From: Littorina saxatilis
Lineage: Eukaryota; Mollusca; Gastropoda; Littorinimorpha; Littorinidae
Length of the DNA: 64,000 bases
Direction: 5' to 3'
Assembly (NCBI RefSeq): GCF_037325665.1
Contig: NC_090250.1
Span: forward strand, 1,805,290 to 1,869,289
The notes below the pieces were generated by a model. That model was not told the origin of the DNA. It saw only the letters and a program-made list of their open reading frames with translations, and ran no database searches. Positions 42,286-55,100 of this stretch are shown here, piece by piece; position 1 is the first letter of the stretch; each line of letters starts with the position of its first letter. Made by a program: the position numbers and the translations under genes.

Positions 42286-42825
42286 CAGGCATGGGAATTG
42301 TCCGCCAAACGGCGGATTTCTGCCGAATTTTTTTTTGTTCCGCCGAAAAAGCAAAAGTGTCCGCCAAAAAAATAAAGGGGGGAGGCACACAAAAAAAGCA
42401 CCGGTTACTTTTGCCTTTGCGCAAAAGTCCGTGAAAACTTTCCGTACTTTGTTCACGCACTGCTACCGCCCGCCTCAGTTACTTGAACTTTTATGTTTGA
42501 AAGTAAACCAGATTGCACAGATTGTGTTACAAGTTACATTTTCCTGTTTGTCTCAACAGAACAATTTTTTTAACAAATTTAAACCATATAATACATGTAT
42601 ATATTTTTTTCTTCAAAAAAGCAAAAATTGGTACTAAAAACTCTGATTCTAAAAACAGAATTTAATGGCAAACTTGGAGCTCAGACGACACCAGATTGCA
42701 CCATCTGGGTTCTTTGGAGAATTTTTTTTTCGGGGGGGCATGCCCCCGGACCCCCCTAGTGTGACGCTTCACGTCTTCAGTTATAAATGTTCAGCCTTTT
42801 TTACAATTTTTAATTCCCATGCCTG
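42286..42825. mobile_element. hAT-type MITE with 6-bp target duplication, copy 3
   Basis: Inverted ends CAGGCATGGGAATT, with target duplication atcata at 42280-42285 and 42826-42831. An internal ccgccaaacggcgg palindrome is present. Confidence 0.65.
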
Positions 42826-42831
42826 ATCATA

Positions 42832-43166
42832 GCCTTCAGGTTTTTAACTTTTTCAAATCTTATCTGACACATGCCATTGGGGCTTTCTACCTGCCCCTAT
42901 TCCACCCTATCAGCAAAAAGCAAACACATTGAAATTTCGGTGATTGATTCTTCTAACATTAAACAAAGAAGAAAAAAAAACAGAAAAAAACAGCAACTAC
43001 AACCCAATAAATAAATGACAGAAATGAGTAAGTTGAGGTTTTGCTCAGCTTCTGCATGTTTGTTGTTGTCAGATTTATCCAAGGAGTGCATTGAGAGAGA
43101 CTGTGGAGTGTGCCAAGGTGTGTTTTTGAACACTGGAGAGTACATGTTTTGTTTTAGTGTGTGTGT

Positions 43167-43211
<45 letters not shown>

Positions 43212-43940
43212 TACTGTGCATAATGGTGGATGGTTGCTGTTCAAGAATTCAATTGCATGAATTCAGATGTGAAATTAATCTTGGTAGCCAATATTTCAAT
43301 CATGAGCTCTGATTTGTATACTTATTTACATTTATTTTTATTTTTTAAAGGAAACGGCTTCATATCGTTAAATTTTCACTGTGATTGCACACCCTGAACT
43401 GACTTAGTGTCATTGTTTGCCCCATTCTTTTAAAGGGGGGAAACTCATCCACAGCACCCAGACAGAGTTACTTCTGGACATTGTTTGTTGAAGTTTTGTA
43501 TGAATCACTGTGTGATCGCCTGGCGTTGTCTCTATGAACGGCACAGCTCTGTTGTTAACATCTTCTGCAGTTACCTACTTTTGCGGATAAAGATTCCTGC
43601 CGTTGCAGTGTCGATGTCACCATTTGATATCTTTTGCCTGATCAGTAGGATTTGTCAGTTAAAAAAGTACATGTGAGGCAGTTAAACGAATAGTCTTCAA
43701 TTTGTTACTTTAGGTGAAGAATATATGATGGTTTTTTTTCCGAAGAAGTTGTTACAAGTATCTCTTATACCAAAGAGTGTTTCTTCTTCTGTCACAAAGT
43801 TGCAAATGTGTTGCGTGGGCTGTGGGTACTCTGGATACTTACTACTTGCCTGTCTGGCTGTTTGTCATCTGTTTATGACGATTAAGACTTCAGTATGCTG
43901 GTGAAACACAGTGAAGCATATGCCTTGTAGACTCGGAGCT
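42832..43940. other. Non-coding, AT-rich; (TG)n at 43158-43208
   Basis: I see no exon of YIPF5 and no other gene. One (TG)n microsatellite is present. Confidence 0.5.
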
Positions 43941-44245
43941 CTTATTACACACACAGGCACAAACACACTCACGCATGCATGCAAGAATGAGACAGTCAGT
44001 AAGACACAAGACACACACAAACACACACACGCAAACAAGAATGAGACAGTCAGTAAGACACAAGACACACACACAAACACACACACGCAAACACACACAC
44101 ACACACACACATGCATACAAGAATGAGACAGTCAGTAAGACACAAGACACACACACAAACACGCAAACACACACACACACACACACATGCATACAAGAAT
44201 GAGACAGACAGTAAGACACAAGAAACAAACACAAACACACACACA

Positions 44246-44281
<36 letters not shown>

Positions 44282-44430
44282 CATACAAGAATGAGACAGT
44301 CAGTAAGACACAAGACACACACACAAACACACACACGCAAACACACACACACACACACACACACATGCATACAAGCAAGAGACAGACAGAAAGACACAAG
44401 ACACACACTAACACACACACAAGCAACCCA
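43941..44430. repeat. CA-rich minisatellite
   Basis: About five units of 'caagaatgagacagtcagtaag' plus acacaagacacac and a variable CA run. Long frames on both strands are low-complexity artefacts. Confidence 0.85.
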
Positions 44431-44529
44431 CCTTTTCCGATCCGCCTTTTTCTGCTGATCAGTGAGAAGCAGTTACTTCACCTTGTACAAAATGTTTGGC
44501 ACCGATGTATAATATTCTTTTAGAGTTTT

Positions 44530-45101
44530 TGAGTCACTTGAGAAAAAGTGACTCTATGTAATCGGTCAGTGTTAGTCTGTCCGGCCAACCGTCCGGCCGG
44601 CCGTCCGGCCGGCCGGCCGGCCGTCCGTAGACACCACCTTAACGTTGGACTTTTCTCGGAAACTATCAAAGCGATCGGGCTCATATTTTGTTTAGTCGTG
44701 ACCTCCAATGACCTCTACACTTTAACGATGGTTTCGTTGACCTTTGACCTTTTTCAAGGTCACAGGTCAGCGTCAAAGGAAAAATTAGACATTTTATATC
44801 TTTGACAAAGTTCATCGGATGTGATTGAAACTTTGTAGGATTATTCTTTACATCAAAGTATTTACATCTGTAGCCTTTTACGAACGTTATCAGAAAAACA
44901 AGGGAGATAACTAGCCTTTTCTGTTCGGCAACACACAACTTAACGTTGGGCTTTTCTCGGAAACTATAAAAGTGACCGGGCTCAAATTTTATGTGAACGT
45001 GACTCATTGTGTTGTGAATAGCAATTTCTTCCTGTCCATCTGATGCCTCATATAATATTCAGAACTGCGAAAGTGACTCGATCGAGCGTTTGCTCTTCTT
45101 G
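44530..45101 (+). mobile_element. F2 Helentron-like element, copy D
   Basis: Full F2 order, with a long CCGGCCGT array and the DR1 palindrome at 44738-44769. Forms an inverted pair with copy E 758 bp away. Confidence 0.8.
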
Positions 45102-45859
45102 TTAATAATGTACAGTTAGATATTTGCTTTATTATCCTTTATTTTGTACTTGTTTTATTATTATTATTATTTTTTTTGTACGGTTGATTGTGTGGAATGT
45201 AAGGTTGTGAGATTGTTATGTACGAGTGTATGCATGAAGCGCCTTTGTAAACGCCAAGAGCTTCCCTTTGGGAAGGTGTGCGCGTATAAATAATCATTAT
45301 TATTATTATTATTATTATTAAGAGACAGACAGAAAGACACAAGACACACACTAACACACACACAAGCAAGAGACAGACAGAAAGACACAAGCTCACACAC
45401 ACACATAGATTCAATCTGAGCAACTATCACCACAAGAACTCATCAAGCCCAGACTTTCTTTGTGTTTTTATTATCAATCTTGTTTATCATGTCTTGTTAT
45501 TTTTAACAAGATCTCAAAGCAGCAAAACAGAACAAAAGATGAAAAATGAAAAGTGAACTTAACCAATATCAGAACATGCTGTTCCTTTTTCGAAGGAACT
45601 GTATAATGAAATGAATTGATGATTTTAAATGTGCTAAACAAATGCCCCTGAAAATGTGCTAAAAAGTATCAATGACATCACGAACTGATGAATATTAACC
45701 ATGCAATACACCAGCGGAGCATTGTGAAAACTTAAAATAGTTTTGCAAACACATTCACTCAGTCAGAAAACACTTTGTAAAACGCTCATTAACATACCAA
45801 CATGAAAAAAGCCCAAAACATTTCTTTGGTCTAAATAAAATTACCAGTAAAAGAAAGAA
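45102..45859. other. Spacer between inverted F2 copies
   Basis: Contains (ATT)n at about 45294-45320 and a short copy of the 43.9-44.4 kb CA minisatellite (45320-45410). No gene seen. Confidence 0.6.
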
Positions 45860-46423
45860 CAAGAAGAGCAAACGCTCGATCGAGTCACTTTCGCAGTTCT
45901 GAATATTATATGAGGCATCAGATGGACAGGAAGAAATTGCTATTCACAACACAATGAGTCACGTTCACATAAAATTTGAGCCCGGTCACTTTTATAGTTT
46001 CCGAGAAAAGCCCAACGTTAAGTTGTGTGTTGCCGAACAGAAAAGGCTAGTTATCTCCCTTGTTTTTCTGATAACATTCGTAAAAGGCTACAGATGTAAA
46101 TACTTTGATGTAAAGAATAATCCTACAAAGTTTCAATCACATCCGATGAACTTTGTCAAAGATATAAAATGTCTAATTTTTCCTTTGACGCTGACCTGTG
46201 ACCTTGAAAAAGGTCAAAGGTCAACGAAACCATCGTTAAAGTGTAGAGGTCATTGGAGGTCACGACTAAACAAAATATGAGCCCGATCGCTTTGATAGTT
46301 TCCGAGAAAAGTCCAACGTTAAGGTGGTGTCTACGGACGGCCGGCCGGACGGCCGGCCGGACGGCCGGCCGGACAGACTAACACTGACCGATTACATAGA
46401 GTCACTTTTTCTCAAGTGACTCA
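45860..46423 (-). mobile_element. F2 Helentron-like element, copy E
   Basis: Inverted relative to copy D, with the DR1 palindrome at 46192-46223 and a CCGGACGG array. Very similar to copies C and D, so recent. Confidence 0.8.
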
Positions 46424-46874
46424 AAAATCAGGAGTGAAAGTTTTCAGTGTGAATGTGTTTGTCAATATCAATCCCCCCCCCCCCTCCCCTCCACCATGAG
46501 ATACAGTTAAAGCTGGTAGTATAAAAATACAAATAAATGGTTGAAAATCTTTAGACATAAATGATTTGAAAGACAGCTGGACATGTTTTGAAGGTAGTTA
46601 TCCGTGAAATTTAACAGAGAGGTACTTGAAGGTTTCAGCTAGAGGATAAATTTCTGTCAATAAATAGTGAAGAAAGTTCTTTTTTCTTCTTCTTGGGTCT
46701 CAAGTTCTCTCCTGTGATCAGAAATAATGTTTTGAACTTTCTTGTTAGGCCATTTGATGTCATAAATTTCATGTGAAAGAGCAAATTGCGGTGTGCGAGC
46801 CCTGTTCTGAGATGCACATGTGTATACATGTATGTATTGGGCATTTCTCTCTTTCTCTCTCTCTCTCTCTGTGC

Positions 46875-47009
<135 letters not shown>

Positions 47010-47451
47010 CTAGTAACACACTTTCTCTCTCTTGTGATTACTATTATACTTGTACACAAACACAACATTTTGAGATCAGTTCTATTTTGCAGCTTGGTCT
47101 AAGATGTCGAAACTTCCGCAGAAAATAGCTTACCTATGATTTCAATCATGATTATGGGTATGGCTAGAATGACGCTTTTTGAGAACTTGGTCATGTGATA
47201 ATTATATGGTGAACAAGTGGGTTTTTTACCTGCGGAGTAGGCTCAGATGTGTTACAGTCAAAAAGGAATGTACTTCTCAGATGTTACACCGTTACTGCTG
47301 CTGGTGTAAAAAGTACTGAGGAGCTACCATTACGAATATGTGTACGTGAGGATTAATGTTGAATTGCAGATTGGTCACATTTGAAGTAAATCTAAAATAT
47401 TTAAACTTGTATGTTTGGTTGCTAACCGTAACAGAAACACATAATATGTAT

Positions 47452-47796
47452 TGGGGCGGGGATGTAGCTCAGTCGGTAGCGCGCTGGATTTGTATCCAGT
47501 TGGCCTCTGTCAGCGTGAGTTCGTCCCCACGTTCGGCGAGAGATTTATTTCTCAGAGTCAACTTTGTGTGCAGACTCTCCTCGGTGTCCGAACACCCCCT
47601 TGTGTACACGCAAGCACAAGACCAAGTGCGCACGAAAAAGATCCTGTAATCCATGTCAGAGTTCGGTGGGTTATAGAAACACGAAAATACCCAGCATGCT
47701 TCCTCCGAAAGCGGCGTATGGCTGCCTAAATGGCAGGGTAAAAACGGTCATACACGTAAAAGCCGTGGGAGTTTCAGCCCATGAACGAACAAACAA
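47452..47796 (+). repeat. tRNA-derived SINE (family S1), complete copy
   Basis: The head has an A box (TAGCTCAGTCGG) and an anticodon-arm-like CTGGATTTGTATCCAG; the B box is weaker. The body matches 35642-36010. An 11-bp target duplication, ataatatgtat, lies at 47441-47451 and 47797-47807. The tail is (GAAC/CAAA)n rather than (GAA)n. Confidence 0.85.
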
Positions 47797-47807
47797 ATAA
47801 TATGTAT

Positions 47808-48895
47808 ACATGAGGTGATTGATGATCTTTTGTCGTTCACTTTTAATGTATTTATGGCAGATTTGTTATTATTGGAACAAAAATAGTTTGATAAAACAGA
47901 ACATGCCTGTTGGTGATGTTTGTTGGTTTTTGTTGTTCTTGATCCATTTCATGCATTGTGCTGATTTTAGTCTGTCACTATTTTGCACAATACCCATGGA
48001 GTTTTGCTACACATAATCAACTGCAGAAAGAAATATTTGCTGGGGTCCAACTTTTCGGTCCAGTAGAACTTATTCATTTTATCAAATTGTGCATTACAGT
48101 CAAGTCAGTAGTTATGATCCAAAGAGATGACACATGTTGGAATTGGTTGGTACAGGTGCTGTACTGCATGTACCCAACAACATTCTGCACTTTTACTACC
48201 CCTGCATGGCACATGTAGCTTTAAATTATTCTTCAGTGATCTGTCAACAGCATGAATGTCCTTTTAACTTTGGAATCTAAATAGTAGCTGATCATCGTAG
48301 TACATGATACGTATAATAATTAGTGCTAAATTCCTGCTGCATAATTTGAACATGTATACTTGTGTTTGTTTCAAATTCAATGCTTATACAAGTAGTTTAT
48401 TTGCACAGTTTAATATTATTCACATTTCCTTAGTACAGTACTCACTCTCTCTCTGTCACACACACACACAGTTACCTACACAGGCATTCACAGAGCATAT
48501 CAATGAAATGACATATAAGTAGGTTAGCTGCATTCAACAATGTTCACATAGATTTTCTTCACGTTTTCACATATTTCCTGATGAAGGCAAACCTGTATAA
48601 TTAAAACAATTGGTAAAATGAGCACATACAATGATACATATATATTTATAAATTTCAGATTTGTAGCAACAATGGTGATAGCACAACCATAGCATGGCAT
48701 CAGCAAGTTCAACATTATTCGTCCGTACACATGTATTATAAGTTCTATGTCCTGGTATGTTTTCCCCATTAACTTAATAAGGCTTAAGGTACAATTACTG
48801 TGTGGGTGCTTTAAATATTTGTTTCAAACATTTTAAAGTTTTGTGTGTGTGTGTGTGGCTTGGTTGAAATCTCTTCCTGCAATTTTGTTCAGGGG
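47808..48895. other. Non-coding, AT-rich
   Basis: No gene or YIPF5 exon was recognised. Short (CA)n near 48460. Confidence 0.5.
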
Positions 48896-49313
48896 TAACA
48901 AGACTAGTTCAACCTTTTATGGTTGATTGTTATCAGGGTGACTGGACATTTCTGGTGATTTAGGCCTAAAAAAAAATAGGTGTGGTTACGGTAACCCGAC
49001 CTACCCTAATTTTAGGGGCCGATCCTATAACTTTTTATTACATTTGTCAAAAAAAAAAAAAAAAAAAAAAAAAAAACGAGTGCAAAAAACGCAATGAATG
49101 CGAAAGCGCCCGTGTCGCACACTTATTTCCCTGTCGTGTACACATTAGAAAAAAAAGTTAAAAAAAAAAAAAAAGTGATTGCCTACCTACCTACCCTATT
49201 TTTTTTGGCTATGTTACCGTAACCACACCTATTTTTTTTTTTTGCCTAACAAGACTAGTTCAACCTTTTATGGTTGATTGTTATCAGGGTGACTGGACAT
49301 TTCTGGTGATTTA
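48896..49313. mobile_element. Family H MITE between 67-bp direct repeats
   Basis: The MITE (48963-49246) has ends GGCCTAAAAAAAAATAGG and, inverted, GGCAAAAAAAAAAATAGG. On each side lies the same 67-bp sequence (48896-48962 and 49247-49313), beginning taacaagactagttc and ending ctggtgattta. No difference was noticed between the two. The usual 3-bp TWA duplication is not clean at this copy. Confidence 0.75.
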
Positions 49314-50808
49314 TCGGTAAACTTCTGAAAATACCAGAAATGATATCAGCAACGGATCATACCTAGTGGTTGATATTTCGTCTGAATTTCTGGTGATTTA
49401 CCTGTAAACTTCTGGAAATACCAGAAATAATGTCAGCTAGTCGTTGATATTTTGTCTGACAGGTTCAACCCCATATTCTTATCAATATCATGAAGTTATT
49501 CTTATCAGTATAATGTAGTAAGTTTCAAGATCATGTAGGAAGTGGATTTGACCAGTTTGTCTGAAAGTGGGACGAGATTTTATGACCGACAGTCAGGCTT
49601 GGTACTTGCATTGTTGTGAAAAGAATTACTCGTTTGGAATACGAATGGTTATTTTTAGTTAAGATAGTTAAGTCTACTTGCTGCCACATGACACTGCTTA
49701 CTATCTTTTATTAAAGTGATATAACAATGTTGCAAGATGCAGGTGAAGTTGATGTGTTTGACAATGCATTGTAACATAATGTCCATGAGTGACATGATTA
49801 CTGAGAACATTATGCCACATGCTTTCAAGGAACAGTCATAAATATAATACAAGAAAATGTACACATATCACACAATGGCACAGCAGGAAAATACTTAAAC
49901 AACTTATCTCTTCAGAAAGAATGTTGATTTTGCTGTTAGTCAACTAGCAAGGTGAACAATAAGTTAAAGAAACAATTTTTGGGCAAGTAATTCCTGCCGA
50001 AACTTAAAAAAATTAAGACCTTTTTTTTTCCCCCTACCTTTTACTTTTTAAGCAGGCATCCATTTTTGGAAATGAAATTCAAAGCATTTATAAATAAGTC
50101 TCCCTTATTTAAAAAAAAAAGTAAAGCATCTACTGAAACTTCTGCAACGATGGCAAACCTTAGCGTTACCAAGCTTTTTTGTGTTTTCTGGACCGAGTTT
50201 GAGTTAATTCTTTTGAAGCAGATTAGTGTACACAACAGTTGTGTAAGTTGAAGCTCATGTTGTCAGTCAAAAGCTCAGAAGTCAAAAGCTCAGAAGTTGC
50301 ACAGTATCTCATCAACTCAGACCACTGCAGAGTTACTTTGACTTGCTCCTTTGAGATCTGTTTTTACCAGCAGTGTAAATGATAATACACTGCATTCTCA
50401 AGTGATAAAAGTCAGATTCGATCAAAGCTGAAGTCCCATTCTGTAAATGTCTATGTTAACAGTCTATGTGCGTCATTCCAGTTTGAGTTACAATATATAT
50501 ATATGTTTAAATCCTTTTGACAGCTGCAGGGAGACTGGTATACTTTTCCTTCCCCGTTACATTGTACATCTTGTTGTTACATTGTACATCTTGTGTCTGT
50601 TTTGATCACAGAAATAGAGAGGTTTAACCATCCCTTATGTCTCTCACTCACATATATTGCTGTTGGTGTTTAAACCTGATGCCATGTCACTGTTTGACTT
50701 TGAGATACCACTCAAATATAATGCACTCTTTTAGTCCGAATACTGAAAACTGAACTCGTGTAAGTATTCACAGGTAGGTTGTTAGTGTAAACAGTTTCAC
50801 TGTCAATG
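49314..50808. other. Non-coding, 3' flank of the receptor gene
   Basis: A diverged repeat of 'tctggtgattta.cggtaaacttctg' occurs around 49300-49450. No gene seen. Confidence 0.5.
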
Positions 50809-52149
50809 TCACACCGGCGTGCCTGGCTTAATCCCATAATAGTTCTGCTGCGGCACTGTCATGTATTCGCTGGCACTGCCGCTTGTGTCGTGCGGACTCA
50901 TTTCAACGTACTCCCGGGAATGAAAAATCCTGGGGGGTTTTCGGGGGGCAGGGACGTGTCCTAGGTTCCCCACTGACATACTTTTCTTGCTACTCAACAT
51001 GCGCTGCTGTGGGGTGCTGTTATAGGGGTACCTCAGTTCTCGGTAGTCTTGATAGTCTGGGTGGCGGCCACTGTTGGCCGGGATGAAAGTGGTCGAGCGG
51101 GTATTGGAGCGTGTACTGCCGGGGGTGAGGGGAGGGCAGGAACCGTTCATCAGCTCAGGAAAGTGGTTCCGCCGGGGATGGTACAAGGTGGCAGCCTCAT
51201 ACAGTGGGTAGGGGTAGGGGTAGGGCAGGGAATCGTCTAAAGGGTCGTCGGAGTCGAACACTGACGGTGTGTACCTGTCCAGGAGAGGCGTGGTGGACTC
51301 GGTGTGAGAGCCTTCGTACCTGCTCGTACTGTTGGCTTGTGGGTACATAGGGACCAGTTCCGGGTCCGTCTCGCTGCCGAACGAAACGTAGGTGTTGCCG
51401 TTAGCGAAGGGTGAACCGGGCTGTTGAAACGTGTACAGCGGTTCTTTGCCTGGGTACGGCCCTTCCACCGAGTGCTTTGGATGTGAGGTGTTTGTATCAC
51501 TAGTCCTGTTCGAGTCCGACGCTGAGTCGATGTCGTTAAACTGACTGAGCTTGGACTTGTCGAACTCCTTGACTTCCTTGCTGGGCGTGACTTCCGTGTT
51601 GTCCAAGAAATGCTTCTTGACGTTCTCCACCACGGCGTCCCGCTTCTCCTGCTCCTTGCGCCGCAGGTATCCCACACAGCAGTAGATGACCAAGGCCATA
51701 CCCACAACCACAACGATCCCACACACCACCGCCACAGCCACCACGATACTCTTCGTATCCACACTCCCTGAATATGCCGTTCCAACTTGGGTAGCTTGGG
51801 TTACCGTATCAAAGAGGACGCCTTCGAGCGTCACCTTGAAGATGGTGGAGTCGGACCCTCGCACGTTCTGCGCCAGGCACTCGTACTTTGTGATGTCTTT
51901 GTACTGGAAGTCCTTGACGTGAAGCTGGGTGGTGACGAGGGAGGAGCCCTCCACCGTCATGGTGTACTTGCCGGGCTCGGCGTCAAAGTCAATGGGAACG
52001 TCGGCCCGGTGCCAGATGGGGCTGGCGTAGGGGATGGAGAAGTAGATGCACTCGATGACGGCCTCCGCTCCCTCCTTGACGGACTGCGTGGACCCGCTGG
52101 TCCTCATCTCCACCTTGCAGGCCAGCTCATCCAGAGGGATGGTGGACAC
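50809..52149 (-). CDS. LRR-Ig receptor exon 4
   Basis: 446 codons: the last LRRCT cysteine, the Ig domain, the transmembrane helix and the whole tail to PGTPV and a stop. The acceptor ends ATCATCAG. The exon begins GTG (Val), continuing exon 3 in frame. Confidence 0.93.
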   Translation of the reverse strand: MSTIPLDELACKVEMRTSGSTQSVKEGAEAVIECIYFSIPYASPIWHRADVPIDFDAEPGKYTMTVEGSSLVTTQLHVKDFQYKDITKYECLAQNVRGSDSTIFKVTLEGVLFDTVTQATQVGTAYSGSVDTKSIVVAVAVVCGIVVVVGMALVIYCCVGYLRRKEQEKRDAVVENVKKHFLDNTEVTPSKEVKEFDKSKLSQFNDIDSASDSNRTSDTNTSHPKHSVEGPYPGKEPLYTFQQPGSPFANGNTYVSFGSETDPELVPMYPQANSTSRYEGSHTESTTPLLDRYTPSVFDSDDPLDDSLPYPYPYPLYEAATLYHPRRNHFPELMNGSCPPLTPGSTRSNTRSTTFIPANSGRHPDYQDYRELRYPYNSTPQQRMLSSKKSMSVGNLGHVPAPRKPPRIFHSREYVEMSPHDTSGSASEYMTVPQQNYYGIKPGTPV

Positions 52150-55100
52150 CTGATGATAATAATAATCATAATGATAATGAATACTTTTTAATTAATCGCA
52201 CCTTCTCACAGGGATGAAAAATAGCGACAGCGTGCACACAGACACAGACACACACCACGGACATGGACACATACACCATGGACATACACCATGGACATAC
52301 ACCATGGACACACACCACGGACATAGACACATACACCATGGACACACACCACGGACATAGACATACACCTTGGACACACACCACGGACATAGACACATAC
52401 ACCATGGTCACACACCACGGACATAGACATACACCTTGGACATAGACACATACACCATGGACACACACCACGGACATAGACATACACCATGGTCACACAC
52501 CACGGACATAGACATACACCATGGTCACACACCACGGACATAGACATACACCATGGTCACACACCACGGACATAGACACATACACCATGGACACACACCA
52601 CGGACATAGACATACACCACCATGGACACGCACACACACTAAAATACTGGATAACAATACTATAGTGGGTAGCACCGTGTCCTGTATAGCAGCTTGCTTT
52701 CCCCTGGGAGAAAGCAGCCCGAATTTCCATGAGGGTAACCTCACAGGACTAAATAAATCTTAGGCCAAAAAAAAAAATAGGTCTGTTTACGGTAACATAG
52801 GGTGAAAAAATAGGGTCGGTAGGGACATGTTACTATTCCTGTTAGTGTACATATATATATATATGCGTGCGAGAGTGTAGTATGCTTCGTATGGTATTTT
52901 TATCTGTTGTCTTATTATTTGTTTTGTCTTTTAATGTGCACCACACTGAAATTTCTCTGTATGAGATAATAAAGTATTCGTATTCGTATTTTTATTTTTT
53001 TCATTTTTTATTTCTTCATTTTTTTTCTTTTTTTTTTCTCCCCTCTCTATGATGTTTCACAGTTCATTTCTTCTCATCGATCCCTGTTTTTGCCTAACAT
53101 AACTAAGATTATTGTTCAGGAATTTATAGCTGTAACTGTTTTAGTTTGTTTTAAAGTGTTCAATAAATATTATTAGGCAAGCTGTTGTTTTAAACTTTTT
53201 TTTTTCAGACGATCAAAAAAAAGATTAGGGTCGGGCCTAAAAACTAGGGTCGGTCGGGTTACCGTAAACAGACATATTTTGTGTGTGGCCTTATCCTAAT
53301 CCTTATCCTTGAAAAACTCTCACCTCCTTGTGCTTGGTGAGGGGCGGGCCATTGCACAGGATGGGGCGACCGGCGTGCTGCCAGATGGAGTCGGTGTCGT
53401 TGGCCATCCACTGCCGCAGCCAGCGCAGCTTGCAGTCGCACACCCAGCGGTTGTTGTGCAGGTGCACCTCCAGCAGGTCCCGCGACAAGTTCTCGAAGGT
53501 CGCGCGGTGCAGCGACTGCAGGTTGTTGTTCTCCAGCCTCAACACCTGGTCACACAGAATGGACATTGTGGTCACACAGAATGGACATTGTACAGCAGGA
53601 GCCAAAAGAAACTCCACGGTTGCAAGTGGTTTTTTGTGTGCATTTTCAAAGAGCTGTAAAATATCAACCTACTAGTAATAAGGTACATCAAAAAGAAAAA
53701 CAGATTACAAGTGCTTTATTTTGCAATTTTAAACTGCTGTAAAATATGAGCCAAATAAGGTACGTCTCAAACAGATTCGTGGACGATATTTCACTGGCTG
53801 TACAATTAGTGCATAGTTTTAAATTGTTGTCTTGGTTTACCTCATTATTTGTGTAATGAGGAGTCGTGATTCACGGGCAACCGTGTCACTTTAACCCGCT
53901 ACAAATATCGTTAAAATGCATATTTTTCAACCAGGTAAAGACAGTTGTGGAGAAAATTGAGCCCTCTCTATGATCATTTAATTAAAATTATCCGCTGAAG
54001 CGTTATAAAAATCACAAATGGGAACATAGATCAGTTAGATAGTGTTAAAAAGGATTTACGAAAAGATCCTACACACGGAATTGACACAAGCAATGATTTT
54101 TAAACCAGAATAATAATTCACTGATAAAGCAAAATGCACAAGCCAAACAAGAAAATATAAAGTGCTGAGGACTAAGTCATCCACCCTACCTGTAGTTGGG
54201 ACAGCCCCACCAGAGCACGGGACTCCAGCTCACCGATCCTGTTCCCACTGATGTCCAGGTACTTGAGGTTGACCAGGCCCATGAAAGCCTCATCTGAGAT
54301 GAGCATCAGGTTGTTGCTGGCCAGGTTGAGGGTCAGCAGGCCGGGCAGAAGGGTCAGCACATCGGTGGGCACTGACATCAGCTGGTTGTTGGCCAGGTCC
54401 AGCGTGTGCAGCTGGTCAAGGCTGGCCAGGGCTTGGGGATGGATGGTCCTGATGGTGTTGTTGCGAAGCTTCACCACGCGCAGAATGCTGTACTTTTTGA
54501 AGGACTCGGCTGTCAGGGTTGTGAATCTGTTAATAGCAAGACGTTGTAGGTAATTGGGACATTAGGCTATGATAGTTACCTGGGCAAATGAAGTGTAGTT
54601 GTTATTACTTGGGGAAGTAAAGTCCAACAGAGGTCAGAGTTGTAGGTAATTCCGACATTATGACAATGTTACCTGGGTAAGTGAAGTGTGGTTGTAATTA
54701 CCTAGGGAAGTTAAGTCTCACTGTATTTACTGATTGCGATGTGGAGAGGAAAGCTAAAGGGCTGTGCAACATAATCTTGCACCCTCGCTCTGACGGGATC
54801 TCATTGCTCAGGAAATGTGAGAGATGATTTGAGGTTTTATGTGTTTGTGTACGTGGAATACTAAGTTATACTGTCCTTGGGGCTGCCATCCCTGGGGATA
54901 GCATACTGCTGCAACAAAGCTTGTAGCTGTTGATTCAGGCATACACAAAAAACAACAGTTCACCCAAGATACTGGTACCCCAGTTATACATACATGTACC
55001 GGTGATGGCGCTAGTATTTTTTCAAACCGGTACGCAAACTTTTATGATGTAAACAGTCCAGAAAAAAACGGTAGGCTGGTCATTGGAACCAGTTAGAGTC

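Noticed and set aside
43865-44426. Long CVCVCV and THTHTH frames on both strands
   Set aside because: Low-complexity translations of CA/TG repeats; the same applies at 46.6-47.1 kb and 52.2-52.7 kb.
47458-47530. Possible functional tRNA gene
   Set aside because: The A box is good, but the anticodon arm does not give a normal 7-base loop, the B box is weak, and the sequence continues into a SINE body with a target duplication.
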